Source of the DNA: an uncultured Pelagibacteraceae bacterium | GTDB taxonomy: Bacteria; Pseudomonadota; Alphaproteobacteria; Pelagibacterales; Pelagibacteraceae | Length of the DNA stretch: 10,634 bases | Direction of reading: 5' to 3' | Assembly: GCA_902633885.1 (NCBI GenBank) | Contig: CACPIK010000021.1 | Span: 1-10,634, forward strand | Part shown: positions 1-7,150 of the stretch, one piece after another | Numbering within the stretch: the first letter of the stretch is position 1 | Layout of the letters: each line of letters starts with the position of its first letter | Made by a program: the position numbers and the translations under genes | The notes under the pieces: generated by a model | Databases searched by the model: none | Seen by the model: the letters and a program-made list of their open reading frames with translations, nothing else | What the model was told of the DNA's origin: nothing

Positions 1-1003
1 GAATATTTTTAGTATTAAATTCGGTACCAGTTCGTGTACCTCCAATTATACCTCCTAAGCCTAAAACACCTGACTTATCAGATATAACACACATATCACT
101 ATCTAATTTATACTCCTTTTTATCAAGAGCTTCAAAAGTTTCGCCTTTTTTGGAATTTCTTACAATAATTTCTCTATCAATTTTATCTGCATCATAAGCG
201 TGAAGAGGTCTGTTTAAATCAAACATAACATAATTAGTAATATCAACAATTGCGGAGATTGGTTTTTGACCAAGAGATTCTATTTTATCTTTTAACCATT
301 TTGGACTTTCTTTATTTGTAACACCTTTAATCAAACAACTGCCAAATATAGTACAACCTTGATTTTTGTCTTTGGTAATTGAAACTTTTATATTTTGGGA
401 ACCATCTTTTTTAATTTTTTTATTTGAAATATTTTTTAATTTTCCAGCTCCAGCAGCCGCAAGATCTCTGGCCACACCTCTAACTCCTAAACAATCAGGA
501 CGATTAGGTGTTATTGATAAATCAACTACTTTTTCACTATTATTTTTAAAAAAAGTTTCGCCTATTTGATCAGAGTATTTGTCTGATTTAAGTTCAATTA
601 TTCCTTCACTTTCATTAGATAAATTTAATTCAGACTCTGAGCATAACATGCCATAAGAGCTAACGCCCCTAATCTTACTTACAGTAAGTTTCATTTTATT
701 CTTTGGAATTATTGAGCCTGGACCTGCATAAACAGTTAAAAGATCTTTTTTTGCATTTGGAGCGCCACATACAACTTTAACTGTATTTTCTTGACCGATA
801 TTGACATCACATATTCTAAGTCTGTCAGCATTTGGGTGTTGCTCAGCATTTAAAATTTTTGCAACTTTAAAACTATCTAATTCAGAATTAATATTTTCAA
901 AGCTCTCAACTTCAAGCCCAACATCTGTCAATTTTTCAATTATTTTATTATCTTGATATTTTGTATCTAGATGTTCCTTAAGCCAATCTATTGTAAATTT
1001 CAT
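1..1003 (-). CDS. pheT: Phenylalanyl-tRNA synthetase beta subunit, N-terminal part (runs off left edge)
   Basis: This is the beta subunit of the cytoplasmic alpha2-beta2 enzyme that charges tRNA-Phe; beta supplies tRNA binding and editing of mischarged Tyr-tRNA. The 334 complete codons visible have no internal stop. They start [12 protein letters not shown], followed by the OB-fold tRNA-binding module (about residues 40-150, with [18 protein letters not shown] at 45-62 and CGAPNA further on). TPNRPD lies at residues 165-170, and the start of the B3/4 editing domain follows ([18 protein letters not shown], then GLGGIIGGT near the edge). Bacterial PheT is about 800 residues, so well over half is missing (rest of B3/4, B5, catalytic-like domain, anticodon-binding domain). 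The ATG overlaps the pheS stop as ATGA, implying translational coupling. An AGAGG sequence at 1013-1017, nine bases upstream, is a fair ribosome binding site. Identity is certain; the truncation is only the window edge. Confidence 0.97.
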   Translation of the reverse strand, partial: MKFTIDWLKEHLDTKYQDNKIIEKLTDVGLEVESFENINSELDSFKVAKILNAEQHPNADRLRICDVNIGQENTVKVVCGAPNAKKDLLTVYAGPGSIIPKNKMKLTVSKIRGVSSYGMLCSESELNLSNESEGIIELKSDKYSDQIGETFFKNNSEKVVDLSITPNRPDCLGVRGVARDLAAAGAGKLKNISNKKIKKDGSQNIKVSITKDKNQGCTIFGSCLIKGVTNKESPKWLKDKIESLGQKPISAIVDITNYVMFDLNRPLHAYDADKIDREIIVRNSKKGETFEALDKKEYKLDSDMCVISDKSGVLGLGGIIGGTRTGTEFNTKNI

Positions 1004-2067
1004 CTACTGAGACCTCTATAATTTGATGGAACATCTAATGGATCAAAACCAAAATGATTTAACCATCTATAGTCAGTTTCAAAGAAAGCTCTTAAATCAT
1101 TTATTCCATATTTAAGCATTCCAAGTCTATCTATACCAATACCAAAAGCATAACCCTGGTATTTATCAGGATTAACATTTACATTTTTAAGTACATTTGG
1201 GTGAACCATTCCACATCCTAGAATTTCTAACCATTTATCACCTTCGCCAATAACTATTTTTCCATCTTTTAATTCATAACCAATATCTACCTCTGCAGAT
1301 GGTTCAGTAAAAGGAAAATGACTTGGTCTAAATCTCATTTTAATTTTATCTACTTCAAAAAATGCTTTTATAAAATAGTTCAAACAACCTTTTAAGTGTC
1401 CCATGTTTATATTTTTATCAATATGGAGTCCTTCAACCTGATGGAACATTGGTGAATGTGTTTGATCGCTATCTGACCTATATGTTCTTCCTGGAGCAAT
1501 AATTTTAAAAGGTGGTTTACCTTTTAACATAGTTCTAATCTGCACTGGAGAAGTATGAGTTCTTAAAAGTAATTCTTTATTATTATCTAAATAAAAAGTG
1601 TCATGCATATCTCTTGCTGGATGGTTGTCAGGAGTATTTAATGCAGTAAAATTATAATGTTCATTCTCGACATCAGGTCCCTCTTCAACACTAAAACCAA
1701 TTTCAGAAAATATTGAAGATATTTCATCGATAACTTGTGAAACAGGATGAATTTTTCCTAGATTAATATCTCTTTCAGGTAAAGTTATATCTACTTTTTC
1801 ATTTTCGAGCTTAGAATTAATTTCTTTAAATTCAATTTCTTGCAGTTTTTTATTAATTTTTTCCTGAAGTTCATCCTTTATAAAATTTAAATCTGATGCA
1901 AATTTTTTTCTTTCATCTTCTTGCATAGACCCAAGTTTTTTAAATGAATTGGAAATTGCACCATTCTTGCCGAACAATTCACTTTTAATTTGATTTATGT
2001 TTTCAAGATTTAAATCACCACTTAGTTTATCCAAATATTCGTCTTTAATTTTTTTAATATCAGACAT
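1000..2067 (-). CDS. pheS: Phenylalanyl-tRNA synthetase alpha subunit
   Basis: This is the catalytic subunit of PheRS, a class II aminoacyl-tRNA synthetase that activates Phe and transfers it to tRNA-Phe with the PheT partner encoded next. The 355-residue protein has an N-terminal coiled-coil arm (about residues 1-90, Lys/Glu rich) that grips tRNA. Motif 1 is near residue 107 ([10 protein letters not shown]). [13 protein letters not shown] is at 169-181, motif 2 [16 protein letters not shown] at 191-206 with FHQVEG after it, [10 protein letters not shown] at 253-262, and motif 3 [18 protein letters not shown] at 309-326. Length is slightly above the E. coli protein (327). The extra C-terminal tail [16 protein letters not shown] resembles alphaproteobacterial PheS. 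It lies 43 bases after rplT in the same direction and overlaps pheT by 4 bases. No Shine-Dalgarno sequence is evident. Unlike E. coli, there is no pheM-type Phe-rich leader and attenuator in the upstream gap. Confidence 0.98.
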   Translation of the reverse strand: MSDIKKIKDEYLDKLSGDLNLENINQIKSELFGKNGAISNSFKKLGSMQEDERKKFASDLNFIKDELQEKINKKLQEIEFKEINSKLENEKVDITLPERDINLGKIHPVSQVIDEISSIFSEIGFSVEEGPDVENEHYNFTALNTPDNHPARDMHDTFYLDNNKELLLRTHTSPVQIRTMLKGKPPFKIIAPGRTYRSDSDQTHSPMFHQVEGLHIDKNINMGHLKGCLNYFIKAFFEVDKIKMRFRPSHFPFTEPSAEVDIGYELKDGKIVIGEGDKWLEILGCGMVHPNVLKNVNVNPDKYQGYAFGIGIDRLGMLKYGINDLRAFFETDYRWLNHFGFDPLDVPSNYRGLSR

Positions 2068-2110
2068 ATTTATAGAATATTTGTTAACTTTAGAAAAACA
2101 ACAATGAAAA

Positions 2111-2467
2111 TTAATTTAAAGCTGCTTGAGCTTTTTTAACTATAGTTTTGAATGCTTCTGGATTATCATATGCAATTTCAGCAAGTATTTTTCTATCTAT
2201 TTTGATGCCAGTTTTGCTCAATCCATTGATAAATTTAGAATAAGTTAATCCCTCCGATCTTACCCCTGCATTAATTCTTTGAATCCAAAGTGATTTGAAA
2301 TCTCTTTTTTTATTTCTTCTATCTCTATAAGCATATTGCATAGCTTTTTCCATAGCCTGTCTTGCAACTCTTATTGTATTTTTTCTTCTTCCCCACTGAC
2401 CCTTTACAGCCTTTAAAACTTTTTTATGCTTAGCTCTACTAGTAACACCTCTTTTGACTCTAGCCAT
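2111..2467 (-). CDS. rplT: 50S ribosomal protein bL20
   Basis: bL20 is a 23S rRNA-binding protein needed early in large-subunit assembly. The 118-residue reading frame matches the family length and begins [19 protein letters not shown]. It has the very basic N-terminal extension (residues 1-60) and then the globular domain with the family hallmark [16 protein letters not shown] at residues 55-70. The ATG comes one base after the rpmI stop (TAA A ATG), and an AGAGGA ribosome binding site lies in the last codons of rpmI. In E. coli this protein represses its own operon by binding an RNA pseudoknot around the rpmI leader. Nothing in this window proves or excludes that here, but the 54-base infC-rpmI gap is the place such a site could be. 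Confidence 0.98.
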   Translation of the reverse strand: MARVKRGVTSRAKHKKVLKAVKGQWGRRKNTIRVARQAMEKAMQYAYRDRRNKKRDFKSLWIQRINAGVRSEGLTYSKFINGLSKTGIKIDRKILAEIAYDNPEAFKTIVKKAQAALN

Positions 2468-2468
2468 T

Positions 2469-2675
2469 TTATCCTCTTAAATTATACGGCATGTAAGATT
2501 TAACAATTTTACCATCTTGTTTTGACATTACCGTAGTACCTCTTTGTTTTCTAATCTGTGAATTTGTTCTTTTAATCATACCATGTCTTTTCCCAGCTTG
2601 GGCAGTAATCACCTTTCCTCTGGATGAAATTTTAAATCTTTTTTTTGCTGAACTTTTTGTTTTTAATTTAGGCAT
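2469..2675 (-). CDS. rpmI: 50S ribosomal protein bL35
   Basis: bL35 is a small, highly basic large-subunit protein. The 68-residue product starts [17 protein letters not shown] and ends SYMPYNLRG, which fits the family in length (about 64-68) and in the MPK(L/M)KTKSxAxKRF opening. The frame is open upstream to a TTG at 2694-2696, but that start would add seven residues (MYNPSKI) not seen in the family, so the ATG at 2673-2675 is chosen. No Shine-Dalgarno sequence precedes it; the upstream bases are CCCCTCAAAAATT. A promoter-like pair just upstream could instead give an almost leaderless message (see the promoter entry). It is followed after one base by rplT. Confidence 0.97.
   Translation of the reverse strand: MPKLKTKSSAKKRFKISSRGKVITAQAGKRHGMIKRTNSQIRKQRGTTVMSKQDGKIVKSYMPYNLRG
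2472..2477 (-). promoter_or_regulatory. Shine-Dalgarno sequence of rplT
   Basis: On the minus strand the motif AGAGGA sits four bases before the rplT ATG, inside the final codons and stop of rpmI. It is the clearest ribosome binding site in the operon; thrS, infC, rpmI and pheS lack one. It suggests that bL20 translation is initiated by re-recruitment as ribosomes finish rpmI. Confidence 0.6.
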
Positions 2676-2687
2676 AATTTTTGAGGG

Positions 2688-2716
2688 GTTATACAAATAT
2701 TAATATTAATTTACAA
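2688..2716 (-). promoter_or_regulatory. Candidate internal sigma-70 promoter for rpmI-rplT-pheST
   Basis: In the 54-base gap between infC and rpmI, the minus strand reads TTGTAA (2711-2716; 4 of 6 matches to TTGACA), a 17-base spacer, then TATAAC (2688-2693; 5 of 6 to TATAAT). The predicted start near 2681 would lie only about six bases before the rpmI ATG. The spacer contains the perfect 12-base palindrome ATTAATATTAAT (2699-2710). In such AT-rich DNA a chance match is quite possible, so this remains a candidate. Confidence 0.35.
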
Positions 2717-2729
2717 CTAGAAATATGGC

Positions 2730-3275
2730 TTATAAAGGCTGAATAACCATAATCATTTGCTTACCATCAAACTTTGGTTGAAGCTCAACACGTCCTATAG
2801 ACTCCATGTCTTGTTTAATCTTGTCCATTAGTTCATTTCCTAAGCTTGAATGCTGCAGTTCTCTACCTTTAAACCTTATCGTAAATTTTACTTTATCACC
2901 TTTAGCTAAAAATTTTTGAGCATTTTTAATTTTAAAAGTATAGTCATGGACTTCTGTTACAGGTCTTAATTTAATTTCTTTTAATTCAATTTTTTTTTGT
3001 TTCTTTTTAGCTTTGTTAGCTTTTTTTTGAGCATCATATTTGTATTTACCCATATCCATGATCTTGCAGACAGGAGGTTTAGCATTTGGTGCAATTTCAA
3101 TTAAGTCCAAACCTTCGTCCCTAGCTCTGTTAATTGCATCATTAATATTTAGTATTCCTAAATTTTCACCATCACTTGCAATTACTTGAACTTCTTGAGA
3201 AGTAATTCTGTGGTTAGTTCTAGGGCCTCTAGATTTTGTTCTTCTCTGAAAATAGTTTTGTTTGAAATCTGCCAC
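2730..3275 (-). CDS. infC: Translation initiation factor IF-3 (GTG start)
   Basis: IF-3 binds the 30S subunit, keeps subunits apart and proofreads the start codon and initiator tRNA. The 181-residue product has the N-domain (about residues 18-85: PRTNHRITSQEVQVIASDGENLG and PPVCKIMDMGKYKY at 67-80), a Lys-rich linker (83-96) and the C-domain (about 97-181: ELKEIKLRP, FTIRFKGREL at 131-140, MIMVIQPL at the end). The start is GTG. An in-frame TAA lies at 3291-3293 and no ATG occurs before the conserved N-domain, so GTG at 3273-3275 is the only usual start codon available. It shares its first base with the thrS stop (TAGTG), and no Shine-Dalgarno sequence is visible, so translation is probably coupled to thrS. 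E. coli infC also avoids ATG, using AUU for autoregulation. Confidence 0.96.
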   Translation of the reverse strand: MADFKQNYFQRRTKSRGPRTNHRITSQEVQVIASDGENLGILNINDAINRARDEGLDLIEIAPNAKPPVCKIMDMGKYKYDAQKKANKAKKKQKKIELKEIKLRPVTEVHDYTFKIKNAQKFLAKGDKVKFTIRFKGRELQHSSLGNELMDKIKQDMESIGRVELQPKFDGKQMIMVIQPL

Positions 3276-5191
3276 TAAATTGAAGGTGCTTTATTTAAAG
3301 CAGAATATTTTTTTAGAAATTCTTTTAATTCCATATTTTCTTGTTTATTTGAATCCAACTTTCTAATAGTTACTGTGTTAGTGTCAACTTCTTTTTTTCC
3401 ACAAATTAAAAGCAAAGGAACCTTTGTTAATGAATGATCTCTAATTTTATAATTTAAATTATGATTTTTAAGGTCAACTTCAGATGAGATGCCTACTTTT
3501 TTTAGTTGTTGATAAACATTTTTTGCATAATCATCAAAGTCGCTCGAAATAGGTATAACCACAGTTTGAAGAGGAGTTATCCAAAAAGGCAGTTTACCCG
3601 AATAATTCTCTATTAATATTCCTATGAACCTTTCTAATGAACCAAATAGTGCTCTATGAATCATTACAGGAACCTTCTTGCTGCCATCTTTAGCAACATA
3701 TGTTGCTCCCAATCTTCCAGGTAAATTTAAATCAACTTGCAAAGTTCCACATTGCCAATCTCTTCCAATTGCATCTCTCAGAACAAATTCTATTTTTGGA
3801 CCATAAAAAGCTCCTTCTCCTTTGTTTATTGTATATTCTAATTTTGATGCTTTTATAGCTTGAAGTAATGCAGCTTCTGATTTGTCCCAAACAATATCTT
3901 CACCAACTCTCACATCTGGTCTATCAGAATATTTTAAAATGACATTTTCAAAACCTAAATCTTTATAAATTTCTAATATTAAATTTGTAACAGACAAACA
4001 TTCCTCTGTAATTTGCTCTTCGGAACAGAAAATATGAGCATCATCTTGGGTAAAGGCTCTAACCCTTAATAATCCATGTAGTGCTCCTGAGGGTTCATAT
4101 CTATGTACTTTTCCAAATTCTGACATTTTAAGTGGTAAATCTCTATAACTTTTTAAACCTTGGTTAAATACTTGAACACATCCTGGACAATTCATTGGTT
4201 TAATTGCAAAAACTTTTTTGTCGGGTGTAGTTGATGTGTACATGTTTTCTCCAAACTTTTCCCAATGACCAGATTTTTCCCATAGAGACCTGTCTAAAAT
4301 TTCTGGAGTATTAATTTCTTCATAGCCTGCTTGGTCTTGTTTCATTCTCATATAGGAAACTAATTTTTGGAAAAGACTCCATCCTTTTTTATGCCAAAAG
4401 ACTGAGCCTGGACTTTCTTCTCTAAAATGAAACAAATCCATTTCTTTACCCAATTTTCTATGATCTCTTTTTTCAGCTTCCTCTATTCTTTTTAAATAGT
4501 CATCCAAGTCTTTCTGGGATGTCCAGGAAGTGCCATATATTCTTTGTAACATTTCATTTTTTGAGTCTCCTCTCCAATATGCTCCAGAAACTTTTGTTAA
4601 TTTGAAATATTTTCCAATTTTCCCAGTTGATGTTAAATGCGGACCTCGGCAAAGATCATGCCACTTACCATGAAAATAAATTGAAACTTCTTCATTCTCA
4701 GGAATACTATTAATTATTTCAGCCTTATATATTTCTCCATTTTTTTTAAAATGTTCTACTGCATCATTTCTTTTCCAAACCTCTCTGTAAGTTTTTTCAT
4801 CTCTATCAACTATTTCTTTCATTTTTTTTTCAATTTTTTCCAAATCTTCACTTGTAAAGGGTTCTTTTCTTGCAAAATCATAATAAAAACCATTTTCTAT
4901 AACTGGGCCAATTGTTACTTGTGTTCCAGTAAAAAGTTCTTGAACTGCCATTGCTAAAATATGAGCAGTATCATGTCTTATGATATCAAGGCTTTCTTTA
5001 TCCTTAGAAGTAAAAATTTTTACTGAGGAATCTTTTGTGATTCTATGTTCTAAATCTTTTAATTCACCATCTACACTCATAACGAGCGCTTGTTTCATTA
5101 AAGATTTACTAATTTTTTCTGCAATTTTTAAACCTGTTATACTTTCTATAAAATCAAGTTTTTTTCCATCAGGTAGAGTAATGTTGGGCAT
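3275..5191 (-). CDS. thrS: Threonyl-tRNA synthetase
   Basis: This cytoplasmic class II synthetase charges tRNA-Thr. The 638-residue protein matches the usual length (642 in E. coli) and full domain order. The TGS domain spans about residues 1-62. The editing (SAD) domain has HDTAH (His73, His77) and CRGPH (Cys181, His185), the site that removes Ser from Ser-tRNA-Thr. The catalytic core spans about 245-535, with the zinc ligands that bind substrate Thr at Cys335 (MNCPGC), His386 (DDAHIF) and His512 (IHRA), and motif 2 RYEPSGALHG at 364-373. The C-terminal anticodon-binding domain covers about 540-638 (TPLQTVVIPI, CGKKEV). All catalytic and editing residues are intact. The ATG follows the annotated upstream glycosyltransferase stop by four bases, and the stop overlaps the infC GTG by one base. 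No ribosome binding site is evident, so it likely depends on coupling. Confidence 0.98.
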   Translation of the reverse strand: MPNITLPDGKKLDFIESITGLKIAEKISKSLMKQALVMSVDGELKDLEHRITKDSSVKIFTSKDKESLDIIRHDTAHILAMAVQELFTGTQVTIGPVIENGFYYDFARKEPFTSEDLEKIEKKMKEIVDRDEKTYREVWKRNDAVEHFKKNGEIYKAEIINSIPENEEVSIYFHGKWHDLCRGPHLTSTGKIGKYFKLTKVSGAYWRGDSKNEMLQRIYGTSWTSQKDLDDYLKRIEEAEKRDHRKLGKEMDLFHFREESPGSVFWHKKGWSLFQKLVSYMRMKQDQAGYEEINTPEILDRSLWEKSGHWEKFGENMYTSTTPDKKVFAIKPMNCPGCVQVFNQGLKSYRDLPLKMSEFGKVHRYEPSGALHGLLRVRAFTQDDAHIFCSEEQITEECLSVTNLILEIYKDLGFENVILKYSDRPDVRVGEDIVWDKSEAALLQAIKASKLEYTINKGEGAFYGPKIEFVLRDAIGRDWQCGTLQVDLNLPGRLGATYVAKDGSKKVPVMIHRALFGSLERFIGILIENYSGKLPFWITPLQTVVIPISSDFDDYAKNVYQQLKKVGISSEVDLKNHNLNYKIRDHSLTKVPLLLICGKKEVDTNTVTIRKLDSNKQENMELKEFLKKYSALNKAPSI

Positions 5192-5195
5192 TTAT

Positions 5196-6347
5196 TTAAT
5201 TAGTTTTTTGTACTCTGAATAAGTAGAAAAAACACATTTTTTCAACATTAAATTTTTTTATTGCATTTTTTCTACCTTCTATGCCCATCTGTTTTAATGT
5301 ATTTTCTTCTAAATTCATAACTTCAATAATTTTTTTGGAAAGATCATCTGAGTTATCAACCTCAAATAAAAATCCTGTTTTATCATTAATAATAGTTTCC
5401 TTGGAACCACCTACATTGCTAGCAATGATAGGTTTTTGCATGGATTGGGCTTCAACCGATATTCTTCCAAATGTTTCTGGCTCTATTGATGCTGAAACAA
5501 CAAAATCGGAAATTTTATATGCTAAAGGCATATTTTTACAATGATCAATAAACATAACTTCTTTATTTAATCTATATTGTTCAGACAGTCTTATTAATTT
5601 TTTTTTATAAAGGTCTCTTCCTTGATCACTTCCCAATATAACTGCAATAAAAGGTGTGCTACCAAATTGAATAGTTACTTTATTAAGAGCATCTAAAAAC
5701 ATTTCTTGACCTTTCCAAGATGTAAGTCTTCCAGGCATCAATATTATTTTTTTTCCGACCTCTAAATTCCAAGATTTAAACAACTCATCTTCCTCAGTTT
5801 CCAGTGTTGTAGTTGGATCAAAATAATCAGTATTTATTCCTCTAAAAATAACTAATAATTTTTTATTATCATTTAAATATTCAGAATAATTTTCTTTAAT
5901 ATGCGAAAATATAAAATTAGATCCGGCAATAATCAAGTTTGATCTAACCATTACGGAATTATAAAATTTTTTAATTTTACTTTTAAAATTATAAGTTCCA
6001 TGAAAAGTCGTTACAAATTTTCTTCTTGTAATTTTAGTTGCAATTAAACAAGACCAAGCAGGAGCTCTACTTCTTGCATGAACAATATCAATGTTTAAAA
6101 AAAGAATAATAAATGAAATCAAAATACTATTAATAATAATCAATATGGGATTTTTAGATTGAACAGGTAATCTTATAAGTTTAACTTTTTTTTTATCGAT
6201 GAACCTTAATAACTCACCACCACTTGTAATAATATATGACTTACAATTTTGTTCATGTATATAATGTGCAATATCATAACATCCAGTTTCAGCTCCACCA
6301 TATCCAAGTTTAGGAATCACTTGTAAAACTTTTAATTTAGACTGCAT
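5196..6347 (-). CDS. GT4-family glycosyltransferase (GT-B fold), probable envelope polysaccharide role; 3' end probably frameshifted
   Basis: This is a retaining glycosyltransferase of the RfaG/RfaB-like GT4 type, which transfers a sugar from a nucleotide donor, usually to lipopolysaccharide core or another surface glycan; donor and acceptor cannot be read from sequence. Of 383 residues, the N-terminal Rossmann half opens KVLQVIPKLGYGGAE (6-20) and contains ARSRAPAW (91-98) and TTFHGTYN (113-120). A hydrophobic stretch at 67-88 may attach it to the inner membrane face. The C-terminal donor domain has LMPGRLTSWKGQ (203-214), VSASIEPETFGRISVEAQ (284-301, with the E-x7-E pair Glu291/Glu299) and NVGGSKETI (311-319). 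The ATG at 6345-6347 places the Rossmann opening at the normal position. The last ten residues look out of frame: dropping one T of a six-T run gives MCFSTYSEYKKLIK and a stop touching the thrS ATG. It heads the translation-gene operon, an unusual association. Confidence 0.9.
   Translation of the reverse strand: MQSKLKVLQVIPKLGYGGAETGCYDIAHYIHEQNCKSYIITSGGELLRFIDKKKVKLIRLPVQSKNPILIIINSILISFIILFLNIDIVHARSRAPAWSCLIATKITRRKFVTTFHGTYNFKSKIKKFYNSVMVRSNLIIAGSNFIFSHIKENYSEYLNDNKKLLVIFRGINTDYFDPTTTLETEEDELFKSWNLEVGKKIILMPGRLTSWKGQEMFLDALNKVTIQFGSTPFIAVILGSDQGRDLYKKKLIRLSEQYRLNKEVMFIDHCKNMPLAYKISDFVVSASIEPETFGRISVEAQSMQKPIIASNVGGSKETIINDKTGFLFEVDNSDDLSKKIIEVMNLEENTLKQMGIEGRKNAIKKFNVEKMCFFYLFRVQKTN
5227..5232 (-). 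other. Homopolymer T6 at probable frameshift point of the glycosyltransferase
   Basis: On the minus strand the sequence is ATG TGT TTT TTC TAC, with six Ts in a row, preceded at 5237-5242 by a run of six As. As written, the frame ends FFYLFRVQKTN and stops at 5196-5198. Removing one T gives FSTYSEYKKLIK and a stop at 5192-5194, directly before the thrS ATG, for a 384-residue protein. The second ending better fits the usual C-terminal helix of GT4 enzymes. A sequencing or assembly error, a recent mutation or slippage on the run are all possible. Confidence 0.5.
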
Positions 6348-6388
6348 ATGATATTGTTATATAATATCAAACTCAAATTACACTTTAT
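6348..6388. promoter_or_regulatory. Divergent intergenic region with bidirectional promoter candidate and palindrome
   Basis: These 41 bases are the only non-coding DNA between the minus-strand glycosyltransferase/translation operon and the plus-strand hydrolase, so both must be promoted here or from within the neighbouring gene. On the plus strand a perfect TATAAT lies at 6360-6365, with a weak upstream element TAGACT at 6338-6343 (spacer 16); the predicted start near 6372 leaves a leader of about 17 bases. On the minus strand TATTAT (5 of 6) occupies 6361-6366, overlapping the first -10 box, but no convincing -35 is seen. Both sit in an inverted repeat with 7-base arms, TGATATT (6349-6355) and AATATCA (6363-6369), separated by 7 bases. 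Confidence 0.45.
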
Positions 6389-7142
6389 ATGAAGAAATAT
6401 AAATTTATTAAAATATCTAAAACAAAAAAACTAAGATTTATCAGTAATTATTATAGAAAAAGACTTTATATCGTTTTTCTCCCAGGATTCGCATCTGATA
6501 TAGAAGGAGAAAAGCCTAAAAAATTTTATAATTTTTCTATAAAAAATAAATTAGGATTTCTAGCTTTAGAATATTATGGTCACGGCAAATCTTCAGGTGA
6601 ATTTGTTAAAGGAAACATTTCTAAATGGTCAAATGATGCTAAAATTACAATTAGAAAAATCGTTAAAGATAATGATTTTATATTAATTGGTTCTAGCATG
6701 GGCGCCTGGATATCTATGATTATTTATAAATACTTTAGCAATCAAATAAAAGGTTTTATTGGAATTGGTTCTGCTCCAGAATTTCTTAATAGAATAATGT
6801 GGAAAAAATTTACAAAAAAAATTAAAAACGAAATTTTAAATAAAGGAATTTCAAAAATAAAAAATGGTGATTATGAGTATTTAATAACTAAACAGTTAAT
6901 TTTTGATGGCAGAAAGACTAAAAATAAAGTTCTTAATAAAAAACTTAAAAGTAAAATATATGCAACCATGATTCATGGTCAAAAAGATGAGGTGGTTCCA
7001 GTTAAATATTCTAGAGAAGTTTTAAAAATTTTTAATAACGCTAAAAAAAAACTAATAATAATAAGAAATGGAGATCATAGTTTATCTTCAAAAAAAAATT
7101 TAAACATAATTTGTAAACAACTAAAACTTATAATTAAAAAAG

Positions 7143-7150
<8 letters not shown>
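6389..7150 (+). CDS. Alpha/beta hydrolase, ABHD10-like serine esterase
   Basis: This is a 253-residue alpha/beta-hydrolase-fold enzyme. The core runs from IVFLPGF (28-34, oxyanion-hole strand) through YYGHGKSSGEF (62-72) to the nucleophile elbow GSSMG (101-105, Ser103). The acid is in HGQKDEVVP (Asp200) and the catalytic His in NGDHSLSS (His230), so the triad Ser103-Asp200-His230 is complete. LPGFxSDxxG, the HGKSSGEF...ISKW segment, GSSMGAW and IGIGSAPEF recall the family of animal mitochondrial ABHD10 (acyl-glucuronide esterase / depalmitoylase); this similarity is from memory. The substrate is unknown. There is no signal peptide, so it is probably cytoplasmic. About 49 of 253 residues are Lys, making it very basic and more AT-rich than its neighbours. 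It is transcribed alone, divergent from the glycosyltransferase, and its end overlaps gltB by 8 bases. No Shine-Dalgarno sequence is visible. Confidence 0.88.

Noticed and set aside
2090..2110. A tiny Phe-containing reading frame (TTG TTG TTT TTC TAA) between rplT and pheS, reminiscent of the pheM leader peptide.
   Set aside because: It is only four codons with a TTG start, no ribosome binding site and no attenuator hairpin in the 43-base gap. Phe and Leu codons are expected by chance in T-rich DNA.
2676..2696. Seven-residue N-terminal extension of bL35 from a TTG codon (MYNPSKI).
   Set aside because: The family starts at MPKxKTKS and the ATG at 2675 is exactly there. The upstream codons overlap the promoter-like sequence and have no ribosome binding site.
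2699..2710. Perfect 12-base palindrome ATTAATATTAAT in the infC-rpmI gap as an operator or origin-like site.
   Set aside because: Pure A/T palindromes of this length are common in such biased DNA, and it falls in the promoter spacer. I kept it only as a note in the promoter entry.
4751..5222. Plus-strand open frames opposite the thrS 5' region (4751-4957 and 4980-5222), and similar ones at 366-569, 5281-5544 and 10438-10623.
   Set aside because: They lie wholly or almost wholly antisense to well-supported genes. Their Phe/Ser/Ile-rich translations are what the complement of Lys/Glu/Asn-rich AT-biased genes gives, with no domain-like pattern.
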